40,108 nucleotides of DNA from an uncultured bacterium (GCA_937905825.1 CALCXM010000040.1:1-40108); one strand, 5' to 3'; shown: positions 1 to 8,954, numbered from the stretch's first letter. The notes: generated from the sequence alone by a model not told the origin. Numbers and translations are program-made.

Positions 1-53
1 GCAGCCTCCCAGTCAGCTGCCAAGGCGAAGTGAAAGAGGCGTTCGTTGGTCAT
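1..53 (-). CDS. DUF952-like protein, N-terminal 17-18 residues only (runs off the window)
   Basis: An ATG at 53-51 on the minus strand opens a frame that stays open to the window edge. It begins MTNERLFHFALAADWEAA. The pattern of a short hydrophobic strand, then His, then A-A-D-W-E-A-A resembles the start of DUF952 proteins (typically 'IYHLxxxxDWxxA'), small cytoplasmic proteins of about 110 residues with unknown function. The start lies 20 bp past the stop of the LysR gene on the same strand, so the two could be co-transcribed. Only about 18 residues are visible, so the family call is tentative. Confidence 0.45.
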   Translation of the reverse strand, partial: MTNERLFHFALAADWEA

Positions 54-72
54 GGGGTTCGGCCTGGAACTA

Positions 73-969
73 TTAGGTCAGGGGAATGCGTCGCAGCTCG
101 GCGGCGAGCTCTTTTAGTTCGGATTCGAAAGGATGCCCCTCGTGCCAGATCAGGCGAAAGGCTTCGCTGCCAAGGGAATCGTTTCCGGCCAGTTCCGTCA
201 GGCTGCCATCGGCGATTTGGTGCTTCACGAAATAGCGGGGCAAGACGGCAACCCCGGCGCCCTCGAGCACCCGGTAGAGCACCGCGGCGATGGTCCCCAG
301 GTATTCGATGCGCGGGAAGCTCCAGGGATCCAGCGCCTCATCTGTATCGTGAAAGTAGCGAAACAGGGGCAGGTCCGAACTGAGGTCGAGAAGGGTCAAC
401 TCCCCCCAAGAAGAACACGAATCGAACCCCGGAGCCTCAGCGAGCTTCGACGACACCACCAGGCAATAGTGCTCCGGATGCAAGGCTTCATAGCGCATCC
501 CCGCTGGAATCGCCCGGGCGGAAGTCACGGAGGCATCCACACTGCCCTGTTCCAAGCGAGTCAACATGTCCCCGCTGTCCCCGAAGGAGAGGTGCAAGCT
601 GCGCTCGGGCCGCGCGGCGTTGAGCTTGGTGAGACTCGGAACGATCCACGACAATCCCAATTCAAAGCGCGTTCCAATCACCAGCTCAAAAGGACCCGGC
701 CCGTCCCCTTCCCTAGCGATCGATTGCAGATCGGCCATTTGATCGAGCAACGCCTTCACCGCCGGCAGAATCCGCGCCCCCGCTTCTGTCAGAAGCACCT
801 TGCGAGTGGTGCGTTCGAACAGGCGTACCCCGAAGATCTCTTCGAGTCGCGCCACCCGCTGCCCGAGAGCGGCCGGGGAGAGGTGAACGGAATTGGCCGC
901 CACTCGGAAGTTGAGGTGCGCGGCCACCGCCACAAAGCAGCGCAAAGATTCGGGGTCAGGCCATTGCAT
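73..969 (-). CDS. LysR-family transcriptional regulator
   Basis: A 298-residue protein of normal LysR length. Residues 1-65 form the winged helix-turn-helix: it opens with 'PDPESLRCFVAVAAHLNFRV', continues with the recognition-helix region 'LSPAALGQRVARLEE' and the wing 'LFERTTRKV.LTEAG'. Residues 90-298 are the two-lobed periplasmic-binding-protein-like effector domain (PF03466 type). The ATG at 969 fits the family start exactly. No divergent target gene is adjacent; upstream, 190 bp away and on the same strand, is the intradiol dioxygenase gene, so control of that gene is possible but unproven. The inducer is unknown. The family call is very secure. Confidence 0.93.
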   Translation of the reverse strand: MQWPDPESLRCFVAVAAHLNFRVAANSVHLSPAALGQRVARLEEIFGVRLFERTTRKVLLTEAGARILPAVKALLDQMADLQSIAREGDGPGPFELVIGTRFELGLSWIVPSLTKLNAARPERSLHLSFGDSGDMLTRLEQGSVDASVTSARAIPAGMRYEALHPEHYCLVVSSKLAEAPGFDSCSSWGELTLLDLSSDLPLFRYFHDTDEALDPWSFPRIEYLGTIAAVLYRVLEGAGVAVLPRYFVKHQIADGSLTELAGNDSLGSEAFRLIWHEGHPFESELKELAAELRRIPLT

Positions 970-1061
970 GGGGCGCAGTATACGTCATTTCAAAGCACCC
1001 GGCCCTGCGCAGCTTGTGGTTGCCCACCAAGCGGTGCCTGCCCGACAGTTGGCGCTTGCCA

Positions 1062-1125
1062 CCCATCAACGAGCAAGTGCCGCTCAGCTGCTCCTGCGGA
1101 TGGACGGCACTTGCTCGCTGATGGG
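1062..1125. terminator. Long hairpin between the dioxygenase and LysR genes
   Basis: Arms 1062-1082 and 1105-1125 are complementary at 20 of 21 positions around a 22-nt loop. It lies 36 bp past the dioxygenase stop, as an intrinsic terminator or 3' stabilising hairpin would, but no T-run follows on either strand. A regulatory site for LysR (start 969) is an alternative. Confidence 0.45.
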
Positions 1126-1160
1126 GCCACGACCAGAAACGGTCGCCCCCAATTGTCGGT

Positions 1161-1901
1161 CTACTGAATCGCGATGCGCTTGCCCGCGATCAGCTGCGTG
1201 ATGCCCCCGGTGGGAGTGCGCATGCGCATCAACAAGTCGGGGTTGAAAAAGGCATCGGTGGAGTTCACCACCGGACTCGGGCCGTGGGTGTCGTAGGGCG
1301 GCAGCAGGTAGGCTCGGGTGGAGATTTCCTCCGGGAAGTACAACTGAGTCGTCAGCTCCGAGCCGGCGTTCGGGTTGATCTTCAAGTGCAAGTGCGGCGT
1401 GCGCCCGGTGTACCAACCGGGGTAGACCGACTCAAAACGCACCATGCCATCCAAGCCGGTGATTTGGATGCCGCGCAGGTAGGTCAGCCCCGCGGTTCCC
1501 TCGCTCGCAAAACCGGAGTACTTGCCATCGGGATCGTCATGCCAAACATCGACAACCGCTCCCACGATCGGCGCGCAAGTCGCGGCGTCCACGAGCTTGA
1601 TGTAAAAGGTGAAGGGCAAGCCGAAGACCCCTTCCGTGATGTCCTGACGAAGCATCGCGGAGTTGATCCAGAAGGGACCCTGCACATCACTGGGGGTTAG
1701 GGTGCAGCCGCCCACCATGAGGCTTTCCGCCTCGGCGCGCATGGAGGCTTCGGCACTTGCAGCTCGGTCCAGCTGCGATTGATTGGAGCCGGAAGCGAAA
1801 GCGGGTCCGCCAGCAGCGAGGGCGCCGAGGCCCAGGCCTCCTTTGAGCAGCAGGTCGCGCCTTCCAATGGGTTTCTTCTCGGGAGTGTGTTCGGAGGTCA
1901 T
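1161..1901 (-). CDS. Tat-exported intradiol ring-cleavage dioxygenase-like protein
   Basis: 246 residues from the ATG at 1901; the frame is open for 19 more codons upstream, but this start puts the Tat-type signal near the N-terminus: 'GRRDLLLKGG' followed by a Gly/Ala-rich hydrophobic stretch ending 'AFASG'. The mature part is the intradiol dioxygenase fold (protocatechuate 3,4-dioxygenase superfamily, PF00775): 'TPSDVQGPFW', 'VDVWHDDPDGKYSGF' and 'YPGWYTGRTPHLHLK'. The family binds non-haem Fe(III) through two Tyr and two His; candidates are Y128, Y164, H170 and H172. Enzymes of the family cleave catechol-type rings between the hydroxyls. No other aromatic-degradation gene is nearby and the protein is exported, so its substrate and even its catalytic activity are open. 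A LysR gene lies downstream on the same strand. Confidence 0.85.
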   Translation of the reverse strand: MTSEHTPEKKPIGRRDLLLKGGLGLGALAAGGPAFASGSNQSQLDRAASAEASMRAEAESLMVGGCTLTPSDVQGPFWINSAMLRQDITEGVFGLPFTFYIKLVDAATCAPIVGAVVDVWHDDPDGKYSGFASEGTAGLTYLRGIQITGLDGMVRFESVYPGWYTGRTPHLHLKINPNAGSELTTQLYFPEEISTRAYLLPPYDTHGPSPVVNSTDAFFNPDLLMRMRTPTGGITQLIAGKRIAIQ

Positions 1902-2232
1902 GGCAGTCTTGAGGCAGTGAGGGGGGAGAGTCGATTGGATCGCGCGCTGGAGGCGCACAAGGCTCCGGGGACATGGGGTGTTCCACCGGCAACTACAAGT
2001 ACCCCGCCGACTACCAAGGGTTTAGCAGGAATGCCAAGTCAGTGTTGTATTGAATAGCGAGGCAGTCCCACGGGCACCTGCAACGTGCTGTCGACACCCC
2101 CCCGCAGCTAAAACGGCCACAATCGCCACACATGCCCCTCCCCTCGGAACCCGATCAGCGCAGGCACTCTCAATCAGGTCAGGTACCGTCAACCAAGTCG
2201 GGTTCCCAGAACCAGGTCCGGCCGATCCGATC
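1902..2232. other. Gap between the dioxygenase and the M1 peptidase
   Basis: About 330 bp upstream of the dioxygenase start and downstream of the peptidase stop, both on the minus strand. No convincing ORF, RNA gene or promoter was recognised. The dioxygenase promoter is presumably here. Short imperfect repeats of the type 'cctggtt'/'cttggtt' occur around 2180-2220 (minus strand) but form no clear element. Confidence 0.4.
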
Positions 2233-3891
2233 TCACTTCACCGCGGAGCCCGGGCGGTCCCCATAATCGGGGTGCCAGATCAACAGTCGATGATCCGGGT
2301 CCAGCACGACCGCCGTGGGCGGCTTCCCCGGAAACGGGATCCGAGTCGCGCGACTGCCCAAGTGAATGCGTTCCCGTCGAGGCTCCTCTCCCTCAATCGA
2401 CAGCTCCACGTCCAAGTCCAAGTCATAGGGCTCCTGCTCCTGAACCTGCTGGATCAGAAGCTCGAAGCCAGTCTCCTTGGAACTCCAAGAGGCTTCCAAG
2501 ATGGGAGCTCCGTCCCGATCGAGCCATTGTTCCAAGAAGAGCGTGACGTGCGCACTCGCCGGAGCCGTTGCGATGAACTCCGCGCGCAGATCGTCCAGGC
2601 TCATGGTCGACCCTCCGTACTTGCCCAGCAAGCGACGCAGGGTGCCAAAGAAGAGCTCGTCTCCGATGCGCTCACGCAACATGTGAAAGACCCAGGTCGC
2701 CTTGGAGTCGGAAAGGGTGTGCATGTGACCCCCACTCGTCATTTGTGACAGGGGCATGTCAAAGCCATTGCGAGCCAACCAAAAGTAGCCGCGAGCCGAC
2801 TGCATAGGGATGTAGCTATCCCGCGAGAAACGCAGGAACTCCGTCGCTGCCGCGCGCCCCTCCAGGGCTTCGATCGCGATCACGCATCCGTACTGCGCGA
2901 GGGACTCCGAACAGAGGATGCTACCCAGACCCCGCTGCCCCACTAGATTGCCCCACCAACCGTGGGCCGCTTCGTGGGCGAACAAGGCGAGATTGCCCCC
3001 TGCGTGGTCGAGGAAGTTTGGCTTGACCATGATGAAGCCTTGCTCCGAGGACGCGCCAAACTCACCGCGCTCCATGGGGACCTCGGCGATCGCGTAGTTC
3101 GGGTAGGGGTACGGGCCAAAGTGTTCCTCCATGGCATCCAAGGCTTGAGCCAAGCTCTTGGCCTGTTCGATGGCGGGCACGGGCTTGTCCTCCAACAAAT
3201 AGACGGTGACCTCGCGGCCCTCGACCGAATAGCGCGTCTCTGCGTAAGGGCCCGCGCAGAAGGAGCGGGCAGTGGCCTGTTCGCTGTGCCAGGTTTCAAG
3301 CGCTTCGTCCTCATCCACAACCCGCTGCACGCGACGACCGTTGCTCACTCCGTACCAATCGGGAGGCATGTGCAAGGTGGTGGTCCCAGGCGCGCGTGTG
3401 GCCTCGGCTGAGAAGTAGGGCTCGGCAGCGGGGCGCGGCCAGGGTGTCCACGCTTCGACCCAGGAAGCCAGGGCAATCGACTTTCCGATCAAGATTTGGC
3501 CCTCCTGCAAAGCGCCGATGTACTCGAACTCAACGCGAACCTGCGCACCCCGTTCCAAGGCTTCCGGGAAACGCAGAGAAACAACACCCGCTTTCTCCTG
3601 GTGCTCGAAGCGCCGCGGCTCACTGGATTGGGCGCCCTCCGCTTCCATAAACGCGATGCGCTTGGCGAGCGCGCCCTTCAACAGAATGTCGGGGCCCTGG
3701 GAGCGCTCCGCCTCCAAAGTCAGGAGCATGCTGCCCGTGTAGAGGATTTCCGGTTCCTCGGGAACGATGAACAACTCCAAGTCGAGGGTCGCGAGAGACC
3801 AACCCGATCCGTTGTTCAGGCTTTCAGCGCCCGACGCCTGCAGTGCCGGTGATGCAAGAAGGACGCAAAGGCTGCTCAACAGAATGGACAT
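2233..3891 (-). CDS. Secreted M1-family (aminopeptidase N-like) zinc metallopeptidase
   Basis: 552 residues from the ATG at 3891, chosen because it starts a signal peptide (MSILLSSLCVLLASPALQASG); the frame is open further upstream but that would bury the signal. The N-terminal 220 residues are beta-rich, as in M1 enzymes. The catalytic core has the zinc motif HEAAH (H306, E307, H310) with the third ligand E329 in 'SESLAQYG', the correct 18-residue spacing after the second His. Ahead of it 'GEFGASSEQGF' occupies the place of the exopeptidase motif GxMEN but is divergent, so aminopeptidase specificity is uncertain. The protein is shorter than aminopeptidase N and lacks its large C-terminal helical domain. 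The gene starts 4 nt after the stop of the GntR gene, which implies one operon. Confidence 0.88.
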   Translation of the reverse strand: MSILLSSLCVLLASPALQASGAESLNNGSGWSLATLDLELFIVPEEPEILYTGSMLLTLEAERSQGPDILLKGALAKRIAFMEAEGAQSSEPRRFEHQEKAGVVSLRFPEALERGAQVRVEFEYIGALQEGQILIGKSIALASWVEAWTPWPRPAAEPYFSAEATRAPGTTTLHMPPDWYGVSNGRRVQRVVDEDEALETWHSEQATARSFCAGPYAETRYSVEGREVTVYLLEDKPVPAIEQAKSLAQALDAMEEHFGPYPYPNYAIAEVPMERGEFGASSEQGFIMVKPNFLDHAGGNLALFAHEAAHGWWGNLVGQRGLGSILCSESLAQYGCVIAIEALEGRAAATEFLRFSRDSYIPMQSARGYFWLARNGFDMPLSQMTSGGHMHTLSDSKATWVFHMLRERIGDELFFGTLRRLLGKYGGSTMSLDDLRAEFIATAPASAHVTLFLEQWLDRDGAPILEASWSSKETGFELLIQQVQEQEPYDLDLDVELSIEGEEPRRERIHLGSRATRIPFPGKPPTAVVLDPDHRLLIWHPDYGDRPGSAVK

Positions 3892-3895
3892 GGGC

Positions 3896-4861
3896 TCAAT
3901 TGGAAACGGTTCGATGACGGCGGGACGCGCGCGGCCAGGCGAAGTACTCACCGAGGGCCTGCAAGTCTTCACGGAGGATGGAATAGTCGACGACATGAGC
4001 CCGTGGGTCCCGTCGTTCGGCTTCGCTCAACGCATTCCAGACCCGAGGAGCGAAGAGCACCGGGCGTCGCGAGCGGCTGGACTCCAGTGCCTCCCCGGCG
4101 CGCTCAACGACTCGTGTCTCCACGGCGAAGCGACCGGCGGGCAAGGAAGCGAGCAAGTCGGCGGCGATGTTCTTGGCCGAGGCCTCGTCGAATTCGCAAA
4201 GCAGCACCCCTTGGCGCTTGCCCTTTGAATTGCGAGCGAGCAACTGCTCGGCGAGTTCTGCGGTGGGACGCACTCCCACGAAGTAGATCTGCGGCAGAAG
4301 CAGGGGCCAGCGCCGACGAATCTCGTTGTAGTGAAAGTAGGTGGCCACCCATTGGCCCGGGGGAGGATCGCCTGTTCTGCCCAAAGGCCAGGCCGCTGCT
4401 TCCACATTCCAAGCCCCCTCGATTTCCGTCGCGTGCCGTTCGCACTGCCACTGATTGCACTCGAGCACATGCACCACATGCCCGCCGGGCTTGCGCGGCG
4501 CGGACCAGCCCCCCACCAAAGTGGCGAGCTCCCCGGGAGAAAGTTCAAATTCGTCGGATGCGCGGCGCACGGTTTCGGACAGGAAGCTGGCCAGGGCAGA
4601 GCCCGAGTGAGCGCTCGACGGGGCCGCACGCAGCACGCGGGTGCCCTTCGCCGGCCGGGATTCCACCAAACCCTCCTGGGCCAACTCCCCGTAAGCGCGG
4701 CGCACCGTGTGCATGTTGACGCCCCAGGCCGCGGACGCCTCGCGCACGGTCGGCAGGAGTTGCTCCGGCTTCAACTCGCCCGTTGCGATGCGATAGCGCA
4801 TGGCCACCACGATTTGGTGATAGAGCGGAACGGGACTTTCGGGATCGAGGCGCAGCTTCAT
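3896..4861 (-). CDS. GntR-family transcriptional regulator
   Basis: 321 residues from the ATG at 4861, where the typical GntR start 'PVPLYHQI' follows within 10 residues; an extra 19 in-frame codons upstream look non-coding. Residues 1-75 are the GntR winged helix ('YRIATGELKPEQLLPTVREA', 'VNMHTVRRAYGELAQEGLVE', 'RPAKGTRV'). The rest (about 240 residues) is a regulatory domain I cannot assign with confidence: it is longer than in YtrA-type regulators and does not look like the UTRA, FCD or aminotransferase types. The peptidase gene begins 4 nt downstream, so the regulator probably controls an operon that includes itself. Confidence 0.85.
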   Translation of the reverse strand: MKLRLDPESPVPLYHQIVVAMRYRIATGELKPEQLLPTVREASAAWGVNMHTVRRAYGELAQEGLVESRPAKGTRVLRAAPSSAHSGSALASFLSETVRRASDEFELSPGELATLVGGWSAPRKPGGHVVHVLECNQWQCERHATEIEGAWNVEAAAWPLGRTGDPPPGQWVATYFHYNEIRRRWPLLLPQIYFVGVRPTAELAEQLLARNSKGKRQGVLLCEFDEASAKNIAADLLASLPAGRFAVETRVVERAGEALESSRSRRPVLFAPRVWNALSEAERRDPRAHVVDYSILREDLQALGEYFAWPRASRRHRTVSN

Positions 4862-4937
4862 TGCGCCTTGTTCTAGATGATGCGAACAAAGCGGGCAAGG
4901 CGCTCGAGGCCCCCCCACGGTCTTTTACGAATCCCAA

Positions 4938-5339
4938 TCAGAGGACCCACGGGGCGCGCGCTTGCATCAGAAGCGCGAGGACTGCCCCGCCCAAGCCCAG
5001 CCCCAAGTCACGCAAAGTATTGGCAGCGCTGAACTGGATGTTCGTTCCCAAGAAGATGTCGGAGCCGAGCTCTCCAAACTCCCAAACGATGGCGACGAAG
5101 CCAGTCATTCCGAAGGCCAACAAGTCCAGGGCGAGGGCGGAGGGACTTCCCAACAAACGAGGGCTTAACTTCGCGACACGACGTAGAAAGTAGGCCATCG
5201 CCGCTCCTCCTAGGAAGTGCATGACCGGATCCACGTAGGGCTCATGGCCAAAGATGCCGCCAGCCACCTCGTGGGCCACAAAGACCGTTATCGGGGCCCA
5301 AGCGACTTCGCGGGCCAACTGCTTTAAGATTGCTTTCAC
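4938..5339 (-). CDS. Small polytopic membrane protein, possibly DUF2238-like
   Basis: 133 residues with three to four hydrophobic segments, so an inner-membrane protein. Conserved-looking polar residues are set within or beside the membrane: 'HEPYVDPVMHFLGG', 'IVWEFGELGSD' and 'NTLRDLGLGLGG'. This arrangement of D..MH..GG, WE and RD..G recalls the DUF2238 (YjdF) group of uncharacterised membrane proteins, but the match is from memory and the protein is short for that family. It ends 76 bp upstream of the GntR start on the same strand, so it may be the first gene of that transcript. Confidence 0.65.
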   Translation of the reverse strand: MKAILKQLAREVAWAPITVFVAHEVAGGIFGHEPYVDPVMHFLGGAAMAYFLRRVAKLSPRLLGSPSALALDLLAFGMTGFVAIVWEFGELGSDIFLGTNIQFSAANTLRDLGLGLGGAVLALLMQARAPWVL

Positions 5340-5612
5340 CGGTCTCGTCCCTTCAACACGCGCGAGTCGCTCCCTTCAGTACCAAGCGTCAACGCAATTG
5401 CAGGTCCACCCGACAAGGCCGCTTGGTCGAGTGAACAGCCTAGCGGCCTGCGCTGGGCAACGCCCGCACAATGTTGCTCGCACCGAGAACGACAGGCTCG
5501 CGCCCCTTGAGCACGAAGCGCTCCCGGCGCCGGAGCCAAACAATTCGACGACCGCAGGGCTACAGCGAGTACCTTGGCTAGCCCCGCCCCTCCACCCCCG
5601 GATTCCTTTGCC

Positions 5613-7073
5613 ATGCGCCTTTCCTTCGCCTTGTTGTTCCTAGTCGGGTCCACAGCCCAGGCTCAGTTCAAAGACCCCGCCGTGCCGCAGCTTCTGACCT
5701 TGGAGCCAATGGATGCGCCGCTTGCTTCGAGCTACACCGAGCTGCTTTCCGGCGCGCCCGCCAAGTCGCTTTCCGCCCAAGCAAAGACAGAAGACTGGCC
5801 TAGCTTCCAGGGTTCCCGGCGCGATGGAAAGTCCAGGGAGAGCGGACTGCTCACGACTTGGCCAACTGGCGGTCCCAGCCTGGTGTGGTCCATGCAACGG
5901 GGTCCAGGCTATAGCTCGCCGGTGGTTCAAGGGGAGCGCTTGATCTACTCGCACCAAGGACCGGCCGCGCAGACATGGATCGACTGCCTGCATGCGGAGA
6001 CGGGCAAGCGCTTTTGGCGCTACGCGTACAGCGCCGAGCACACGCCGATGTACCCGTCCTTCGCAGGCCCGCGCTCGACCCCGATCATCGAGGGCTCGCG
6101 CGTTTGGATCCACGGCGTGGAAGGCGTCTTCCACTGTCTCGACTTGAGCACGGGCCGGGTGCTGTGGAAGCGCGACCTCAAGCAGGAGTTCGAGCTAGAA
6201 GAACAATTCTTCGGCGTCGTCAGCAGTCCCCTGCTGCTGGGCGACAACATCATCATCAACCTCGGCGCCCCCCAGGGCCCTACGGTTGCGGCCTTCGACA
6301 AGACCAGTGGGAAGCTGGTGTGGGGAATGAAATCCCAGGGCGGCATGAGTTGCGCCTCCCCTATGCTCGCACCGCTTCATGGTGAAGATCGTCTCTTCGT
6401 GCTCACAGGAGGAAAGTCGCGCCCGCCGCGCGGTGAGCTGCTCGTTCTCGATCCGGCCCAAGGCGAGATGGTGGCTTCTTTCCCCTTCCGTAGCCGAACC
6501 TATGAGTCGGTGAATGGCTGCAACCCGGTAGTGGTGGACTCCAGCGTGTTCTTGACCTCGAAGTACAGCACAGGCTCGATCGGCGTACGCCTCGACAAGG
6601 GAGCGCAAGCGGCCCAAGCATGGAGAGCCAAACGGCTCGGCATCGAGTTCTCCACGCCCATTGTTCACCGCAAGAAACTGTTCCTCATCGACGGAGTGCG
6701 GGACCGTGGAGGTGCCTTGGTTTGCCTCGACCCGCAGAGCGGAACGGAGCTGTTGCGCACGGACCTCGAATGGGAGGAGCAGGTCCTCATCGACGGGGAA
6801 GAGCGCACCCTAGACGCGGGAGTCGGCACCGGTTCCTTGCTGCATGTGGGGGGAGACCGCTTTCTGTGCCTGGGAGACAACGGGCACTTGGTGTTGATCG
6901 AGAGCACGCAAGAGAAAACCACTGTCCTCGAGCGCACGGCCCTCTTTCATGCCAGTGAGACTTGGACACCGCTGGTGCTCTCCCGCGGTCTGCTGTACGT
7001 CTGTCAGAACAAGAGCGAGAATCTCGGTCAGGCGCCCCCGCGGCTTATGTGCTTTGATCTGCGGGGAAAGTAA
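5613..7073 (+). CDS. Secreted PQQ-like beta-propeller protein
   Basis: 486 residues from the ATG at 5613, which begins a clean signal peptide (MRLSFALLFLVGSTAQAQ); 13 in-frame codons upstream are Pro-rich and unlikely to be translated. The mature protein shows 'WPSFQGSRRDGKS' followed by repeated blades: 'GPSLVWSM..GPGYSSPVV', 'CLHAETGKRFWRY', 'CLDLSTGRVLWKRDL', 'AFDKTSGKLVWGM', 'VLDPAQGEMVASF' and 'CLDPQSGTELLRTDL'. This is the PQQ-like repeat domain (PF13360 type) common in planctomycete exported proteins annotated as outer membrane assembly BamB-like. There is no dehydrogenase active-site sequence, so it is likely a binding or scaffold propeller in the periplasm. It stands alone between a divergent gene and the sulfatase. 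Confidence 0.88.
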   Translation: MRLSFALLFLVGSTAQAQFKDPAVPQLLTLEPMDAPLASSYTELLSGAPAKSLSAQAKTEDWPSFQGSRRDGKSRESGLLTTWPTGGPSLVWSMQRGPGYSSPVVQGERLIYSHQGPAAQTWIDCLHAETGKRFWRYAYSAEHTPMYPSFAGPRSTPIIEGSRVWIHGVEGVFHCLDLSTGRVLWKRDLKQEFELEEQFFGVVSSPLLLGDNIIINLGAPQGPTVAAFDKTSGKLVWGMKSQGGMSCASPMLAPLHGEDRLFVLTGGKSRPPRGELLVLDPAQGEMVASFPFRSRTYESVNGCNPVVVDSSVFLTSKYSTGSIGVRLDKGAQAAQAWRAKRLGIEFSTPIVHRKKLFLIDGVRDRGGALVCLDPQSGTELLRTDLEWEEQVLIDGEERTLDAGVGTGSLLHVGGDRFLCLGDNGHLVLIESTQEKTTVLERTALFHASETWTPLVLSRGLLYVCQNKSENLGQAPPRLMCFDLRGK

Positions 7074-7430
7074 CTCCTCCGGCGCCGGCGCGGTCGCGGT
7101 CAACCTGACCTTCGAGCGCACACCTTTGCCCGCCAACCGAACCAGCTTGCTCTTCGCCGCAGTCAACCAGTTGGACGGCGGGTGGCTGGCTTCTTCGGAG
7201 ACCGGCTGCTCTGCGTAGTGTGGAGTGATCCAGCGACTCGCTGTCGTGTTCGCGGCCGGAAGCGGAAACGACTCATGAAGAGAGCGAGCTGGCAGTTTCG
7301 GCACCTCCAATGAGTTGCGGCTAACGATCACTCCCTGATCGCAACCGGGTTCACTATCCTGGGCCGTGCCGTCGAAGCCTTCGCGCTCCGTTGGCACGGC
7401 CTTCCTCGTTCTCTCCTGCGAGTACCCCCA
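7074..7430. other. Gap upstream of the sulfatase
   Basis: 357 bp with no convincing gene on either strand. An imperfect hairpin is present near 7316-7347 ('gttgc..' pairing with '..gcaac', plus gatca/tgatc inside), 80 bp before the sulfatase start. No T-run follows it and no promoter could be assigned with confidence. Confidence 0.4.
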
Positions 7431-8930
7431 ATGGAATCTTCCCTTTTCCGAATTCTGCCCCTACTGTTGCTGCTGTCCTCCGGGACCTGCGTGGCGCAGG
7501 AGGACCATTCAAGAACGGCAGAAGCTCGGCGGCCCAACGTCGTGCTCCTGTTTGCAGACGATCAACGCTTCGATGCAGTGGGCGCCTGGGGAGATGGAGT
7601 GCTCAAGACGCCGCACTTGGATAGCTTGGTGGCCAAGGGCATGTCCTTTCGCCGGGCCTACGTGGCGGGGTCGGTGCACGGGGCCGTGTGCATGCCGAGT
7701 CGCGCGATGCTGCACACGGGGCGACACTTTCGGCAACTGCCGCTCTCGATGATCAGCCTTTGGTCCGTTCCGCAGGAGCAGCGCGGGCAGTGCGAGTACC
7801 CGACGCTCTTCGAGACCTTTGACGCCGCGGGCTATGAAACCTTTGCGACGGGCAAGTGGCACAACGGCCCGCGCTCCATTCAGCGGGGTCTCGACGGGGG
7901 CGACGCGATCTTCTTCGGGGGCATGTCCGACCACGACAAGGTGCCGATTCATGCCTTTGACCCAAGCGGCGAGTACCCCGCGGCGAGCAAGTCCATCGGC
8001 GCGAAATTCTCCAGCGAACTTTTCGCCGACGCGGCCATCCAATTCCTGAAAGAGCGCACTGCCGAGCAAGACCCCTTCTTCCTCTACGTCGCCTTCTCGG
8101 CACCCCACGATCCGCGCATGGCTCCCGAGCCCTTTGCCAGCACCCATCCCCCCGGCGACATTCCGCTACCGCCAAACTTCGCCCCCAAGCATCCCTTCCC
8201 GATCGGCGATTTGCACGTGCGTGATGAGGAGCTCGCGCCTTTTCCGCGCACCCCCGAGATCGTTCGCGAACACATCGCGGGGTACTGGGCCATGATGGAG
8301 CACCTGGACGCACAAGTTGGACGCATCCTGCAAGCCCTGCAAGCCTCGGGACAAGCAGACGAGACGATTGTGGTCTACGCCGCGGACAACGGCTTGGCGG
8401 TCGGGCAACACGGTCTGCTCGGCAAGCAAAACCTCTACGAGCATAGCGCCCGCGTCCCGATGATCCTGGTTGGTCCCGGCGTTCCGCAGCGGAGTTCCGA
8501 GGCCTTGTGCTACATCCATGATCTCTTCCCAACGCTTTGTGATCTCACGGGAATCCCCGTGCCGGAGTCGGTCACCGCGCGGAGCCTGGCTCCGCTGATA
8601 CGCGGGGAAGTCACCGCCATCCGTAGCCAGCTCGCACTCTCCTACCAGACCTCGGCGATTCGCACACCGGTAACAAGTGATCAAAGGGCGCTCGTGACGC
8701 CCACTTGGAAACTGCTGCGTTCCCTGCACGAAGGGCACGCTGTGACGCGGCTCTTCGATTTGAGTTCGGACCCTTGGGAGCTGGCGGATCAGTCAGGCAC
8801 ACCCGAGCAAGCGGCCCGTCAATCGCAGATGGCGAAGGCCCTGGCAGCGGAACTCGAAGCGAACGGCGACAACAACCAGCCATCCATTCCTGGTTGGAAT
8901 CTCGAAAGCGACGGGGAGCATAGGCGTTAG
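7431..8930 (+). CDS. Secreted type I sulfatase (formylglycine-dependent)
   Basis: 499 residues with a signal peptide (residues 1-22, hydrophobic LLPLLLLLSS core, ending CVAQ). The metal-binding start 'PNVVLLFADDQ' supplies D43 and D44. The activation motif is C87-M-P-S-R, the C-x-P-x-R type in which Cys is oxidised to formylglycine, followed by 'LHTGR'. Further family signatures are 'FATGKWHNG', 'YAADNGLAVGQHGLLGKQNLYEH' region residues around 320-345 and 'LFPTLCDLTGIPVP'. It belongs to the choline-sulfatase/arylsulfatase-like alkaline phosphatase superfamily and probably removes sulfate from a polysaccharide or small ester in the periplasm; the substrate cannot be read from sequence. No maturase (anaerobic or FGE type) gene is in the window. 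Confidence 0.93.
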   Translation: MESSLFRILPLLLLLSSGTCVAQEDHSRTAEARRPNVVLLFADDQRFDAVGAWGDGVLKTPHLDSLVAKGMSFRRAYVAGSVHGAVCMPSRAMLHTGRHFRQLPLSMISLWSVPQEQRGQCEYPTLFETFDAAGYETFATGKWHNGPRSIQRGLDGGDAIFFGGMSDHDKVPIHAFDPSGEYPAASKSIGAKFSSELFADAAIQFLKERTAEQDPFFLYVAFSAPHDPRMAPEPFASTHPPGDIPLPPNFAPKHPFPIGDLHVRDEELAPFPRTPEIVREHIAGYWAMMEHLDAQVGRILQALQASGQADETIVVYAADNGLAVGQHGLLGKQNLYEHSARVPMILVGPGVPQRSSEALCYIHDLFPTLCDLTGIPVPESVTARSLAPLIRGEVTAIRSQLALSYQTSAIRTPVTSDQRALVTPTWKLLRSLHEGHAVTRLFDLSSDPWELADQSGTPEQAARQSQMAKALAAELEANGDNNQPSIPGWNLESDGEHRR

Positions 8931-8954
8931 CAGCCTGCGAGCAGGCCACTCGAA

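Noticed and set aside
5336..5653. 105-codon minus-strand ORF between the membrane protein and the PQQ gene
   Set aside because: Low-complexity Ala/Arg/Gly composition, overlaps the real signal peptide of the PQQ protein, no family motif.
6810..7397. 195-codon minus-strand ORF after the PQQ gene
   Set aside because: Half of it overlaps the PQQ gene in antisense and the rest has no recognisable motif, so the gap is left unannotated.
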